A DNA stretch of 64,000 nucleotides from CAG-552 sp964516925 (lineage in GTDB: Bacteria > Bacillota > Clostridia > Christensenellales > Pumilibacteraceae). Where the stretch lies: positions 116,376 to 180,375 of the forward strand of contig CAZEXL010000001.1 in NCBI GenBank assembly GCA_964516925.1, in the 5' to 3' direction. How positions within the stretch are numbered: position 1 is the stretch's first letter; every line of letters begins with the position of its first letter. Made by a program: the position numbers and the translations under genes. Positions 1 through 7,446 of the stretch are shown here, piece by piece. The notes beneath the pieces were generated by a model, which ran no database searches, had not been told where the DNA came from, and worked only from the letters and a program-made list of their open reading frames with translations.

Positions 1-166
1 CAAGTAGCACGGTTATTATCCCCGTTCCGCTTCCGAGATCGACCGCATAGTCCTTTGAACAGCCCTCGACAAAGTTGGCAAGTTCTACTCCGTCGCAACC
101 AAATCTGAATGCGTCCTGTTTTTGAAAAAACTTAAGTCCGTTGCCGAGGTCTACCAGCTTATTCAC
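1..166 (-). CDS. SAM-dependent methyltransferase, tRNA1(Val) A37-N6 methyltransferase-like (3' part cut by window edge)
   Basis: Only the first 55 codons are present. The peptide starts MNKLVDLGNGLKFFQKQDAF and reaches a Rossmann SAM-binding motif I, DLGSGTGII, near residue 44. The early 'QxxDAFRFGCDGVELANF' pattern is characteristic of the TrmN6/YfiC/YabB family that N6-methylates A37 of a valine tRNA. The start is a GTG at 164-166, overlapping the tilS stop by 8 bp, with a strong GGAGGT ribosome binding site just upstream, so it is co-transcribed and probably translationally coupled with tilS. Family identification rests on the N-terminus only. Confidence 0.7.
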   Translation of the reverse strand, partial: MNKLVDLGNGLKFFQKQDAFRFGCDGVELANFVEGCSKDYAVDLGSGTGIITVLL

Positions 167-1427
167 GTTCCACCTCCAGCAGATAAGCTTTTTGCGTTTT
201 AGACGTTATTTTACACTTGTCGCTGATTTCCACACCCACTACGGCAAGAACGTCGTCGCCGTCGCACAAACATACTAGGTCGTCTCGCAATCTTTGCGGA
301 ACTTTTTTGTCGATAAGGTACTTTTTCAGGCTCTTGCTTTTGCCGCCGTACGGGATGAATTTATCGCCTTCTTTGCGATTACGAAAAACGATGCCAAGCG
401 GCAAATCAGCGTCGATTATCGTCTTACCCTTTATCGGCTCAGGCGAAACGGAAATAATTTTTATCGTAAACTTTCCTAGCTTTATTGCGCCTTGAGTAAA
501 CGGAACGCAAAACTCAAACTTTGGCTTATCGAAGCAAAAAACGATAGAATCGTATTCCTTATACGCTTTTAGCGAGCCTGCAAGCTCGGCTTTGCTACCG
601 TTTTCCGCATTTTTTAAATTCAAAACGTTGACTATATGCGCCTTGGTTACGTCTATCGGCATAAGTTTTTTTGCGGCGGCTATTACGTAATTTGCAACAA
701 ACGGCGAATCGAACGCTTTTAAGCTGAGCCTTACTTCGTTTTCGTTTTGCACGATTAACGAATAGTCGAGCTGAGAGTCGACCGCGCCCAGTAATTCCGT
801 TGCGTTTTCGGCAAGACGATTGAGCGCCTCGACTGCGCCCGGATAACGCGTTTTTACAAGCGGAAGGACTTCGTGGCGAATAAAATTGCGAGTGTACGTA
901 CTGTCGAAATTGGTTTTATCCACTACGTACGGAACGCCGTTTTGCTCCGCGTATTGCGTAATTTGCTCACGAGTAAAATTAAGTAGCGGTCTTAAAATAC
1001 TCTCGCTTTGAGTTATGCCTTTAAGTCCGTCCACTCCGCATCCGCGCAAAACGTGCATAAGAACCGTTTCGGCGTTGTCGTCGGCGTGGTGCGCAAGCGC
1101 CACTTTGTCGGCTTTTTTGCAAGCCAGAAGCTGTTGCATTACTTCTTGACGTCTCAGCCTCGCTTCAGTTTCGATACTGCGCCCGAATTGCGACGCAAGC
1201 TTAGGGATATCAAACGAGTAACTCACAAACGGAACTCCTATTTGTTCGCAATACATTTGCACGAAACGACAATCGGAATCTGCCTCTTTACGTATGCCGT
1301 GATTTACGTGCACTACGAAAACGTCGGCGCCGGATTTTACAAGCATATCGAGCATGACCATAGAGTCCACGCCGCCGCTTACAAACGCCGCAATTTTTCC
1401 GCTAAATTTTTCTCGCTTAGTATCCAC
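159..1427 (-). CDS. tilS: tRNA(Ile)-lysidine synthase TilS
   Basis: Converts C34 of the CAU-anticodon tRNA-Ile to lysidine using ATP and lysine, an essential cytoplasmic tRNA modification. The PP-loop ATP-binding motif SGGVDS lies about 16 residues from the proposed start, followed by a TilS core and a C-terminal domain; the product would be 422 aa, within the family range. The open frame extends upstream to 1607, but that part is hydrophobic non-family sequence. A TATAAT box (1435-1440) overlaps the nearest ATG (1434-1436), so that ATG cannot lie in the main transcript. I therefore place the start at GTG 1425-1427, 7 nt downstream of the -10 box, which implies a leaderless message. The next gene overlaps its stop. 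Confidence 0.9.
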   Translation of the reverse strand: MDTKREKFSGKIAAFVSGGVDSMVMLDMLVKSGADVFVVHVNHGIRKEADSDCRFVQMYCEQIGVPFVSYSFDIPKLASQFGRSIETEARLRRQEVMQQLLACKKADKVALAHHADDNAETVLMHVLRGCGVDGLKGITQSESILRPLLNFTREQITQYAEQNGVPYVVDKTNFDSTYTRNFIRHEVLPLVKTRYPGAVEALNRLAENATELLGAVDSQLDYSLIVQNENEVRLSLKAFDSPFVANYVIAAAKKLMPIDVTKAHIVNVLNLKNAENGSKAELAGSLKAYKEYDSIVFCFDKPKFEFCVPFTQGAIKLGKFTIKIISVSPEPIKGKTIIDADLPLGIVFRNRKEGDKFIPYGGKSKSLKKYLIDKKVPQRLRDDLVCLCDGDDVLAVVGVEISDKCKITSKTQKAYLLEVERE

Positions 1428-1434
1428 GTTAGAC

Positions 1435-1463
1435 ATTATATACAAAAGCAAAAAAAAAGTCAA
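1435..1463 (-). promoter_or_regulatory. Sigma-A promoter of tilS
   Basis: On the minus strand TTGACT (1458-1463), 17-nt spacer, TATAAT (1435-1440). It is close to consensus. The predicted start point falls 6-8 nt downstream, at or beside the GTG of tilS, leaving no room for a Shine-Dalgarno sequence. Confidence 0.8.
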
Positions 1464-1545
1464 TAATAAAAGTCGTTTTTTACGCAAAATGCCGTAAAAA
1501 ACGAAAGCAGGCAAAAAAAAATGCATACGTCTAAGCCGCAAAACA

Positions 1546-1574
1546 TTGCAATTGATATAAAAATATGCTAAACT
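1546..1574 (+). promoter_or_regulatory. Probable sigma-A promoter of the cyclodeaminase-family gene
   Basis: TTGCAA (1546-1551), 17-nt spacer, TAAACT (1569-1574), about 60 nt upstream of the plus-strand start codon and back-to-back with the tilS promoter. Confidence 0.55.
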
Positions 1575-1634
1575 ATTTGCAAAACGAAAAACGCTTAATA
1601 AAGTCAAAACAAGCGCTTAGCAAAGGAGAATTGA

Positions 1635-2204
1635 ATGTTTAAAAATTACGTTATTAAAGATTACGACGACGTTTTGGCGTCTAGTTCGCCCACCCCCGGC
1701 GGCGGGAGTGCGCTCGCTTTAATTGCCGCAAAAGCTTGCTCGCTGATTCAAATGGCGGCAAATATAACGATTAAAAAATTCGGTGACAATAAAGATATGC
1801 AACCACTAACTAACGGCATTAATACGCTAAATGGATATAAAGAACGTTTTTATGAGCTTTCGGATATGGACGCAGCTGCCTTCGGGAACATACTTAAAGC
1901 AATGAAACTACCTAAAACAACCGAAGAAGAAAAATGCGTTCGCAATACAGAGCTTCAAAAGCTATACCGCTTATCGGCTACGGTTCCGTTGGAACTTATG
2001 AAATTATGTAAAAATGCCGCTTCTATCGCATACGAAATGCTGCCGCTAACGTACGAATTCGTTTCAAGCGACTGCGAGATCGGCATAGAGCTGCTTAATT
2101 GCGTAATTAAGTCGTCCGTTCGCAACGTAACGGCAAATACCCGACTTATAACCGACGATAATTTGCGTAAAAAGCTCGAAAACAAAGCGGCAAGCTTAAA
2201 ATAA
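1635..2204 (+). CDS. fchA: Cyclodeaminase/cyclohydrolase family protein (methenyl-THF cyclohydrolase FchA-like)
   Basis: A 189-aa helical protein with the family signature SPTPGGGSALA at residues 18-28. Family members are either formiminotetrahydrofolate cyclodeaminases or, as stand-alone proteins in Clostridia, methenyltetrahydrofolate cyclohydrolases (FchA) that interconvert 5,10-methenyl- and 10-formyl-THF. The length fits a stand-alone FchA rather than the bifunctional formiminotransferase-cyclodeaminase. Start ATG has AAAGGAG upstream. The gene is monocistronic and divergent from tilS; no other folate gene lies nearby, so the exact substrate is inferred. Downstream lies repeat locus A. 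Confidence 0.75.
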   Translation: MFKNYVIKDYDDVLASSSPTPGGGSALALIAAKACSLIQMAANITIKKFGDNKDMQPLTNGINTLNGYKERFYELSDMDAAAFGNILKAMKLPKTTEEEKCVRNTELQKLYRLSATVPLELMKLCKNAASIAYEMLPLTYEFVSSDCEIGIELLNCVIKSSVRNVTANTRLITDDNLRKKLENKAASLK

Positions 2205-2225
2205 GCATAATTGTTTTGCTTTGCT

Positions 2226-2266
2226 CTTACCTTTCTTGCCGATAAAAAGGTAGGCAAAAGAAGCTT
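2226..2266. repeat. Degenerate copy of the hairpin module (locus A)
   Basis: Reads CTTACCTTTCTTGCC...GGTAGGCAAAAGAAGCTTA, an imperfect version of the hairpin module at 2310-2352 and 21321-21362. It directly follows the cyclodeaminase-family stop codon and may also act as its transcription stop, although the stem is imperfect here. Confidence 0.6.
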
Positions 2267-2309
2267 AGTATAATATGTTTTGCATGCGGTTGTGAGTTTG
2301 ATTGTGCCT

Positions 2310-2352
2310 CTTACCTTTCTTCCGTGAAGAAAGGTAAGCCAAAGAAGCTTAA
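2310..2352. repeat. Interspersed hairpin module (locus A)
   Basis: A perfect 13-bp stem, CTTACCTTTCTTC / GAAGAAAGGTAAG, with loop CGT (2310-2338), followed by GCCAAAGAAGCTTA. The same hairpin with one or two compensated base changes recurs at 2733-2759 and 21321-21349. Paired changes preserve the stem, so selection on structure, or spread of a structured element, is likely. Confidence 0.8.
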
Positions 2353-2363
2353 TAGAATTAAGT

Positions 2364-2731
2364 TTGGGCGGCAGTGCCTCTACTGTTACCGAGAGTGTAC
2401 AGTTACACGGAGAGATTGCCGCGTCGCTGCGCTCCTCGTTGATGACATGGTGGTCGAGAGTGCAACAGGACTACGTCCTTCGCAATGACATATGGTTTCG
2501 CTTCCGCGGGATTCTTCGCCTGCGGCTCAGAATGACAGATTGGCTGAGTGCGAAACAATTATTTACCGGCGATAGTGCGTTTGATGTTGCCGAGAGTTAG
2601 GAGCTTAACGGAGAGATTGCCGCGTCGCTAACGCTCCTCGCAATGACGTGGTTAAGGATTGTTTTCTGCTGTTACTACGGTACTAACAACCGTTTCGCTT
2701 CCGCGAGATCCTTCGCTTACGCTCAGGATGA
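2364..2731. repeat. Interspersed modular repeats, locus A (two units)
   Basis: Between 2205 and 2763 I see no gene. The stretch consists of two units, each with a lead-in like GATGTTGCCGAGAGTTA, a module beginning ACGGAGAGATTGCC and ending CAATGAC or GATGAC, and a module CGCTTCCGCG followed by AGATTCTTCGCC and ending CTCAGAATGAC or CTCAGGATGAC. Copies: lead-in/GAGAGATTGCC at about 2408 and 2611; CGCTTCCGCG at about 2495 and 2697. The same modules occur at 21370-21625 and 63715-63972. This type of sequence yields spurious ORFs rich in Arg/Leu/Ser in many Firmicutes genomes and is not protein coding. Confidence 0.85.
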
Positions 2732-2732
2732 C

Positions 2733-2759
2733 TTACTTTTCTTCCGTGAAGAAAAGTAA
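2733..2759. repeat. Interspersed hairpin module (locus A, distal copy)
   Basis: TTACTTTTCTTC / GAAGAAAAGTAA stem of 12 bp with loop CGT, closing locus A next to the rplL terminator. Confidence 0.75.
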
Positions 2760-2763
2760 CCAA

Positions 2764-2797
2764 AAAAAGGATAGTGAAAACATCACTACCCTTTTTG
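2764..2797 (-). terminator. Rho-independent terminator of the rpmG-rplL operon
   Basis: On the minus strand, AAAAAGGGTAGTGATG, loop TTTT, CACTATCCTTTTTTT: a stable stem ending in a T-run 30 nt after the rplL stop. It separates rplL from the repeat locus. Confidence 0.8.
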
Positions 2798-2827
2798 GTT
2801 AAAATTGATTTCTATGCCGCAAGTTGA

Positions 2828-3205
2828 TTATTTAAGTTCAACGGTTGCGCCAGCGTCCTTAAGTTTGGTTTCGATTTCCTTAGCGGTTTCCTTGTTAACG
2901 CCTTCCTTGATGGTGCTGGGAGCGCCTTCAACGAGTGCCTTAGCGTCGCCAAGACCAAGACCGGTGATTTCACGAACAACCTTGATAACTGCGATCTTGT
3001 TTGCGCCGAATTCCTTAAGAACAACGGTAAATTCGGTTTGTTCTTCTTCAGCGGGAGCAGCAGCGGCGCCACCTGCAGCGGGAGCTGCAACTGCCATAGC
3101 GGCAGCGGATACGCCAAACTCGGTTTCGATCATCTTTACAAGTTCGTTGAGCTCAAGAACCGAAAGACCCTTAATTTCTTCTAACATTTTATTCAAATCA
3201 GCCAT
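2828..3205 (-). CDS. rplL: 50S ribosomal protein L7/L12
   Basis: 125 aa with the classic three-part layout: N-terminal dimerisation helices (1-35), an Ala/Pro/Gly-rich hinge (about 38-52) and the C-terminal factor-binding domain containing GLGLGDAKALVE. Multiple dimers bind L10 to form the ribosomal stalk that recruits GTPase translation factors. AAAGGAG precedes the ATG. It is the last gene of the operon, 27 nt after rplJ. In most Firmicutes rpoB follows rplL; here a terminator and repeats follow. Confidence 0.98.
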   Translation of the reverse strand: MADLNKMLEEIKGLSVLELNELVKMIETEFGVSAAAMAVAAPAAGGAAAAPAEEEQTEFTVVLKEFGANKIAVIKVVREITGLGLGDAKALVEGAPSTIKEGVNKETAKEIETKLKDAGATVELK

Positions 3206-3232
3206 TTTTATATATCTCCTTTATAAAATTTT

Positions 3233-3745
3233 TTATGCTTGTTTTTTTGCAACCTCGCTAAGAGCAACGGCAAGACCGCGCATCGGCGAAGTAAGTAATC
3301 CCAACAATTGTCCGACCAAAACGGTCTTTGACGGAATAGTTGCGATTTTGTTGATTCCGGCAGCATCCATAACTTGCTTTTCTACGATACCGCCTTTTAT
3401 TGCGAGTTTGTTAAGCTTTTTGATATTCTCGCTTATGATTCTTGCCGGAGCAGTTGCATCGTCGCTGGAAAACGCTACTGCGGTAGGTCCTTCGAACACG
3501 TGATCGAATCCTTCGTATCCGGAATTTTTGAATGCTCTTAAGATTAGTCTGTTTTTAACTACCTTGTACTCTACGCCGGCAGCACGAAGCGCGCTACGAA
3601 GATTGGTATCTTCTTCTACGGTGATTCCGCGATAGTCTACTACAACGATTCCGGCTGCATTCTTAACTTTTTCTTCAAGCTGTGCAACCTGTTCTTTCTT
3701 AAGTTTAAGCGATTCTTTTTCGAGCTCATTAATTTGTGTAGACAA
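3233..3745 (-). CDS. rplJ: 50S ribosomal protein L10
   Basis: 170 aa, base of the L7/L12 stalk; contacts 23S rRNA with its N-terminal domain (GIVVVDYRGITVEE) and L7/L12 with its C-terminal helix. The start is TTG (3743-3745) preceded by AAAGGAGG. An L10 leader with an attenuator hairpin lies between rplA and this gene, so rplJ-rplL is probably autoregulated by the L10(L12)4 complex. Confidence 0.97.
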   Translation of the reverse strand: MSTQINELEKESLKLKKEQVAQLEEKVKNAAGIVVVDYRGITVEEDTNLRSALRAAGVEYKVVKNRLILRAFKNSGYEGFDHVFEGPTAVAFSSDDATAPARIISENIKKLNKLAIKGGIVEKQVMDAAGINKIATIPSKTVLVGQLLGLLTSPMRGLAVALSEVAKKQA

Positions 3746-3905
3746 AACTTATTCCTCCTTTAATTTTATTTAGTTAAGAAAAATCCGACTTCGCAATTCT
3801 TACGCGAGGTCGGACTGAAAAAAGAATTTCTTTTTAAGGTCATAAGCCTCGGTAAGCTCTTGCGAATTATAACCTTGCGGTTACTTACTTTCTACGGTTT
3901 TTTGC
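3746..3905 (-). promoter_or_regulatory. L10 leader (ribosomal protein autoregulatory RNA) with internal attenuator
   Basis: The 165-nt rplA-rplJ gap on the minus strand carries a structured stretch (CCGTAGAAAGTAAGTAACC... and ...GAGCTTACCGAGGC) resembling the L10-binding leader of Firmicutes. It is followed by a GC-rich hairpin, TCCGACCTCGC / GCGAAGTCGGA, and a TTTTT run at about 3781-3815. This is the layout of an attenuator controlled by binding of L10-L12. Covariance-model confirmation was not possible here. Confidence 0.75.
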
Positions 3906-3910
3906 TTAAA

Positions 3911-4597
3911 TTAGATACGATAATTAACTTTGATTCCGGGGCCCATGGTGGACGCTGCGGTTACGCTGCGAATATAGGTGCCCTTTGCTGCCGCCGGCTT
4001 TGCCTTTACGATAGCTTCCATAAGCGAATTGAAGTTTTCGAGAAGCTTTTCGTCGCCGAACGACTTTTTGCCTATCGGGCAGTGTACGATAGCGGTCTTG
4101 TCCACTCTGTACTCTACCTTACCTGCTTTGGTATCCTTTACTGCCTTTGCGATATCGGTAGTAACGGTACCCGACTTGGGAGACGGCATAAGTCCTTTAG
4201 GTCCGAGGATTCTTGCAACCTTACCCATTTGTCCCATCATATCGGGGCTGGTGATACATACGTCGAAGTCGAGGAAGTTCTCGGTTTGAATCTTAGCGAT
4301 GATTTCTTCTGCTCCTACGATGTCGGCGCCTGCCTTTAATGCTATGTCGGCTTTTTCGCCCTTTGCGATAACCAAAACTCTTACGGTTTTACCTGTTCCG
4401 TTGGGAAGTACTACGGTGCCGCGAACTTGCTGGTCGGCTTGACGAGGATCTACGCCAAGACGAACGTGAAGCTCGATGGTTTCGTCGAACTTAGCCTTTG
4501 CGGAAGCCACTACGTTTTTCATAGCTTCGGCGGGCTCGTAAACTTTGCTTAAGTCGATTTCCTTAACGCTGTTAAGGTAATTCTTTCCGTGTCTCAT
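3911..4597 (-). CDS. rplA: 50S ribosomal protein L1
   Basis: 228 aa, the L1-stalk protein that helps release deacylated tRNA from the E site. Shows family features including GPKGLMPSPKSGTV in the second domain. Start ATG has AGGAGGGG upstream; it follows rplK by 11 nt in the usual L11-L1 order. Confidence 0.98.
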   Translation of the reverse strand: MRHGKNYLNSVKEIDLSKVYEPAEAMKNVVASAKAKFDETIELHVRLGVDPRQADQQVRGTVVLPNGTGKTVRVLVIAKGEKADIALKAGADIVGAEEIIAKIQTENFLDFDVCITSPDMMGQMGKVARILGPKGLMPSPKSGTVTTDIAKAVKDTKAGKVEYRVDKTAIVHCPIGKKSFGDEKLLENFNSLMEAIVKAKPAAAKGTYIRSVTAASTMGPGIKVNYRI

Positions 4598-4608
4598 AGT
4601 TCCCCTCC

Positions 4609-5034
4609 TTAGTCAACTACCGTAACGCCCATACTGCGCGCGGTACCGGCTATCATGCTGCATGCGCTTTCGAGCGACGCTGCGTTTAAGTCGGGCATCT
4701 TGAGCTTAGCGATCTCTTCGACCTGAGCCTTAGTGAGCTTTGCTACCTTGTCCTTGTTGGGTTTTGCCGAACCGGATTCAATCTTGCACGCCTTTTTGAT
4801 AAGAACTGCCGCGGGCGGAGTCTTGAGTACGAACGTGAACGAACGGTCTGCATAGATGGTGATAACTACGGGAATTATCAAACCTTCTTGTCCCCTTGTC
4901 TTTTCGTTGAATTCTTTGGTAAAGCCCGGAATGTTAATACCGTGAGGTCCGAGGCTGGAGCCGACCGGAGGTCCCGGGGTGGCTTTGCCGGCGGGAAGTT
5001 GCAGCTTTACCATAGCTGTGATTTTCTTTGCCAT
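4609..5034 (-). CDS. rplK: 50S ribosomal protein L11
   Basis: 141 aa with the proline-rich N-terminal domain (LQLPAGKATPGPPVGSSLGP) and a C-terminal rRNA-binding domain ending with ARSMGVTV. It forms the GTPase-associated centre and is needed for stringent-factor activation. Preceded by AAGGAGA. Confidence 0.98.
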   Translation of the reverse strand: MAKKITAMVKLQLPAGKATPGPPVGSSLGPHGINIPGFTKEFNEKTRGQEGLIIPVVITIYADRSFTFVLKTPPAAVLIKKACKIESGSAKPNKDKVAKLTKAQVEEIAKLKMPDLNAASLESACSMIAGTARSMGVTVVD

Positions 5035-5109
5035 TTAAAGTTCTCCTTGCTTATAATTTATATATGCAATCGAGGTAATAACGAGCTTGACGCTCTCCCT
5101 GACCGTATA

Positions 5110-5646
5110 TTACAATTTTTCGATGAGCTCAATTTGATTAAGCTCAAGTTCGACGGGCGTTGCCCTTCCGAACATACTTACTATTACCTTACATTTGCCC
5201 GCGGCGGCGTTGATGGATTCAATGTCGCCTACAAAACCCTCCAACGCACCGTTAACCACGCTTACCTTGTCGCCTACCTTAAATTCGGTATCTACGGTAA
5301 GCTTTTCAAGATGCATACGCCTGATTTCGTCGTCGGTAAGAGGAATCGGACGCCCCATAGGACCTACGAAACCGGTAACGCCTCGAGTGTTTACGATCAT
5401 ATGCCACATGGAATTGTCGTAAACCATCTTTATGAGTACGTAGCACGGGAACATCCTTCGCTGTACTATTTTGCGTTTGCCGTTCTTTTCCTCGACAACG
5501 TCTTCCATAGGTATGGTAATTTCCAAAAGCCTATCCGCCTTACCGTTTTTGGTAAAGACCATCTCGAGATTGTCTTTGACCATATTTTCGTATCCAGAAT
5601 AGGTATGAAGAACATACCACTTTGCATCTTCTAAATTTACGCTCAT
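5110..5646 (-). CDS. nusG: Transcription termination/antitermination protein NusG
   Basis: 178 aa. The N-terminal NGN domain (WYVLHTYSGYENMV near residue 11) binds RNA polymerase; the C-terminal KOW domain (FKVGDKVSVVNGALEGFVG) contacts Rho or S10. The start overlaps the secE stop as ATGA, a coupled arrangement conserved across bacteria. Confidence 0.98.
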   Translation of the reverse strand: MSVNLEDAKWYVLHTYSGYENMVKDNLEMVFTKNGKADRLLEITIPMEDVVEEKNGKRKIVQRRMFPCYVLIKMVYDNSMWHMIVNTRGVTGFVGPMGRPIPLTDDEIRRMHLEKLTVDTEFKVGDKVSVVNGALEGFVGDIESINAAAGKCKVIVSMFGRATPVELELNQIELIEKL

Positions 5647-5918
5647 CGTATGATCGCTCCAATAACTTTAGATAACGGATCTATATCCTTAAGCAGCAAA
5701 GCGTCGTGCGCAACACCGAGCAACATATCAAACGCAAACAAAACAACCAAAAATACCGCTACCACGCCCAAAACGACCAATGTGGTTTTGCAAACGTTTG
5801 AAAACGTCGGCCAGCTCACTTTTTTAAGCTCGGAAAAAGCCTCCTTAAAAAAGGTTGCTATTTTGCCACGCTTTTTCGGCTGCTTTTTTACTTCAGCTTT
5901 GTTGTTGTTCTTATCCAC
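5643..5918 (-). CDS. secE: Preprotein translocase subunit SecE
   Basis: 91 aa with a basic cytoplasmic N-terminus, the conserved amphipathic FKEAFSELKKVSWPT segment and a single membrane span (about residues 50-72). Clamps the SecYEG channel. The start is GTG (5916-5918) with AAGGAGA 6 nt upstream. It sits between rpmG and nusG as usual. Confidence 0.95.
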   Translation of the reverse strand: MDKNNNKAEVKKQPKKRGKIATFFKEAFSELKKVSWPTFSNVCKTTLVVLGVVAVFLVVLFAFDMLLGVAHDALLLKDIDPLSKVIGAIIR

Positions 5919-5929
5919 GGCAGATCTCC

Positions 5930-6079
5930 TTATTTCGTTTCCTTATGAACGGTATGCTTACGGCAGAATCTGCAGTACTTTTTGAGTTCGATCCTGTCGG
6001 GATCGTTCTTTTTATTCTTCATGTCGTCGTAATTTCTTTGCTTACATTCGGTGCAAGCCAAGGTGATTCTCGTTCTCAT
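5930..6079 (-). CDS. rpmG: 50S ribosomal protein L33
   Basis: A 49-aa protein starting MRTRITLACTECKQRNY, with two CxxC pairs (TECK-type C10xxxC and CRFC) that form a zinc site, the zinc-binding (C+) form of L33. The start has AGGAG 6 nt upstream. First gene of the L33-SecE-NusG-L11-L1-L10-L12 operon and too short to have been called by length alone. Confidence 0.95.
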   Translation of the reverse strand: MRTRITLACTECKQRNYDDMKNKKNDPDRIELKKYCRFCRKHTVHKETK

Positions 6080-6133
6080 AATGTCACTCCTAAATCGTCA
6101 CTAAAAACACCACCCATAGGTGGCGCGTATATT

Positions 6134-6163
6134 ATGTTATCACTTTACATCAATAGTTGTCAA
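6134..6163 (-). promoter_or_regulatory. Sigma-A promoter of the rpmG-secE-nusG-ribosomal operon
   Basis: Minus strand TTGACA (6158-6163), 18-nt spacer, TAACAT (6134-6139). A short hairpin CCACCTATGGGTGG lies in the leader at about 6112-6125. Confidence 0.75.
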
Positions 6164-6232
6164 GCGTTTTATTGCCGTTTTAAAATATTTTAGCAAAATT
6201 TGCCGTATTTTTTCGGCTTGTTTCTCGCCGCA

Positions 6233-6937
6233 CTATACTCTTTCGTCGATAAAAGATATCTTACCCAAATACTTTATCTTAAACGAAGAATAAGTTTTTA
6301 GCTTCTCTACTTGCTGAGAGTTGTAAATTGCGGGCGAAACGCAAGTAATGTTTTCGCCGTCACGAACGAACGAATACTTTACCTTGTAATACTTTTTAGA
6401 ACCCGTTTTGGCGTGAAAGGCTTCTACGAACATCGCAATACCCGGTTCTCCTTTTTTAAGAACAACCAACGCAATCACGTTGCGAGCCACGTAATAGAGA
6501 ACCACGGCAAACGTAACGCCGCCTATTATCCACAAAAGATTGCTTTGCGAATATTTCCACGGCGTAAAATTTTCAACGTAACCCTTATCGAAAGTTACGA
6601 GCGTTTCGTCGTCGTACATATAATATACTTCCACTTTTCCGCCCGCATCTTTCATTTGAGCGTTAGTATACGAGGACATCGTTACGCCGTCAAAGTCGGC
6701 TGCGCTTTGGTGTTCGATACCAGGAATAACGTATCCCCAAACGTGCGCGCTCTCGTCGTCGTACGTGACGCTGTCTAGCTTGTCTGCATTCGCCAAAACC
6801 AAAATTCCTTCCGTTTTAAGACGTTCCATTTGATCGTTGGTTTGCTTGTAGCTCGCGTATATATAATAGCCCATTATAGCCACGGCTGCCGTTAGCAAAG
6901 CAAATATTATAATTCCGTTACTCCATCTTCTGATCAT
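6233..6937 (-). CDS. Membrane protein of unknown function with two transmembrane segments
   Basis: 234 aa. One membrane segment at residues 9-28 and a second at about 134-158 flank an extracytoplasmic domain; the C-terminal 75 residues are a basic cytoplasmic beta-rich domain ending KIKYLGKISFIDERV. I do not recognise the family with confidence; the two-helix architecture resembles DUF3592-type proteins. It overlaps the preceding membrane protein gene by 20 bp and ends the aspB-trpS operon. Confidence 0.7.
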   Translation of the reverse strand: MIRRWSNGIIIFALLTAAVAIMGYYIYASYKQTNDQMERLKTEGILVLANADKLDSVTYDDESAHVWGYVIPGIEHQSAADFDGVTMSSYTNAQMKDAGGKVEVYYMYDDETLVTFDKGYVENFTPWKYSQSNLLWIIGGVTFAVVLYYVARNVIALVVLKKGEPGIAMFVEAFHAKTGSKKYYKVKYSFVRDGENITCVSPAIYNSQQVEKLKTYSSFKIKYLGKISFIDERV

Positions 6938-7442
6938 TCTTTTTAAACCTCTTTAATATCACGGTTGCTCCTTTATCCAAAGCAAACCCGAAAATCGTCA
7001 TAACGACAGTCCATAGCACGCCGAACGCAGACTCGCCCACTCCAAAAGTTTCGCCGCCTATCGATACGACGTCTTTAAGCACGGTTACAAAAAGTACGTA
7101 TATCGCAAGCGAAAACACCGCAAAAATCGCCGCTCGCAAAAGTATTTTTAGAGGCGAATCGCTTAATGACGCGGTACAATAAACGACTATTGCAAAAGGC
7201 GAAAAAAGCAATACGCTGAAAAAAATTTCGCCACCGCCTATTCCGCCCACAAAAAAACCTATTACGTTTGAAGTTATTATTACCAACGTTGCGCAAGTAG
7301 CCCCGCATTTTTTTGCGCAAATACAATACAATGCGCAAGATATAACGAGCGGCGTTATAAGATGAAAAAGCGAAGACACTATTATAAGGACGCTGCAAAG
7401 AGCACTTATTACGCCTCCGAACGCAAGCTTACGCGTACTCAT
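6918..7442 (-). CDS. Polytopic membrane protein, ECF S-component-like
   Basis: 174 aa with about five hydrophobic helices (roughly 7-30, 32-50, 55-75, 78-98, 105-125, 140-160). The opening RKLAFGGVISALCSVLI resembles the N-terminus of small substrate-binding S components of ECF transporters and related DUF2232-like proteins, but no A/T components are nearby and no substrate can be assigned. No clear ribosome binding site; start lies 5 nt after the upstream stop, so translation is probably coupled. Confidence 0.65.
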   Translation of the reverse strand: MSTRKLAFGGVISALCSVLIIVSSLFHLITPLVISCALYCICAKKCGATCATLVIITSNVIGFFVGGIGGGEIFFSVLLFSPFAIVVYCTASLSDSPLKILLRAAIFAVFSLAIYVLFVTVLKDVVSIGGETFGVGESAFGVLWTVVMTIFGFALDKGATVILKRFKKNDQKME

Positions 7443-7446
7443 AGCA

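Noticed and set aside
159..1607. Longest tilS frame (482 aa) from 1607
   Set aside because: The first 57 residues are hydrophobic and non-family and overlap the tilS promoter and the divergent promoter region.
2364..2600. 78-aa open frame inside repeat locus A
   Set aside because: It is made of the interspersed repeat modules; the same translated phrases occur in loci B and C in other frames, so it is not a gene.
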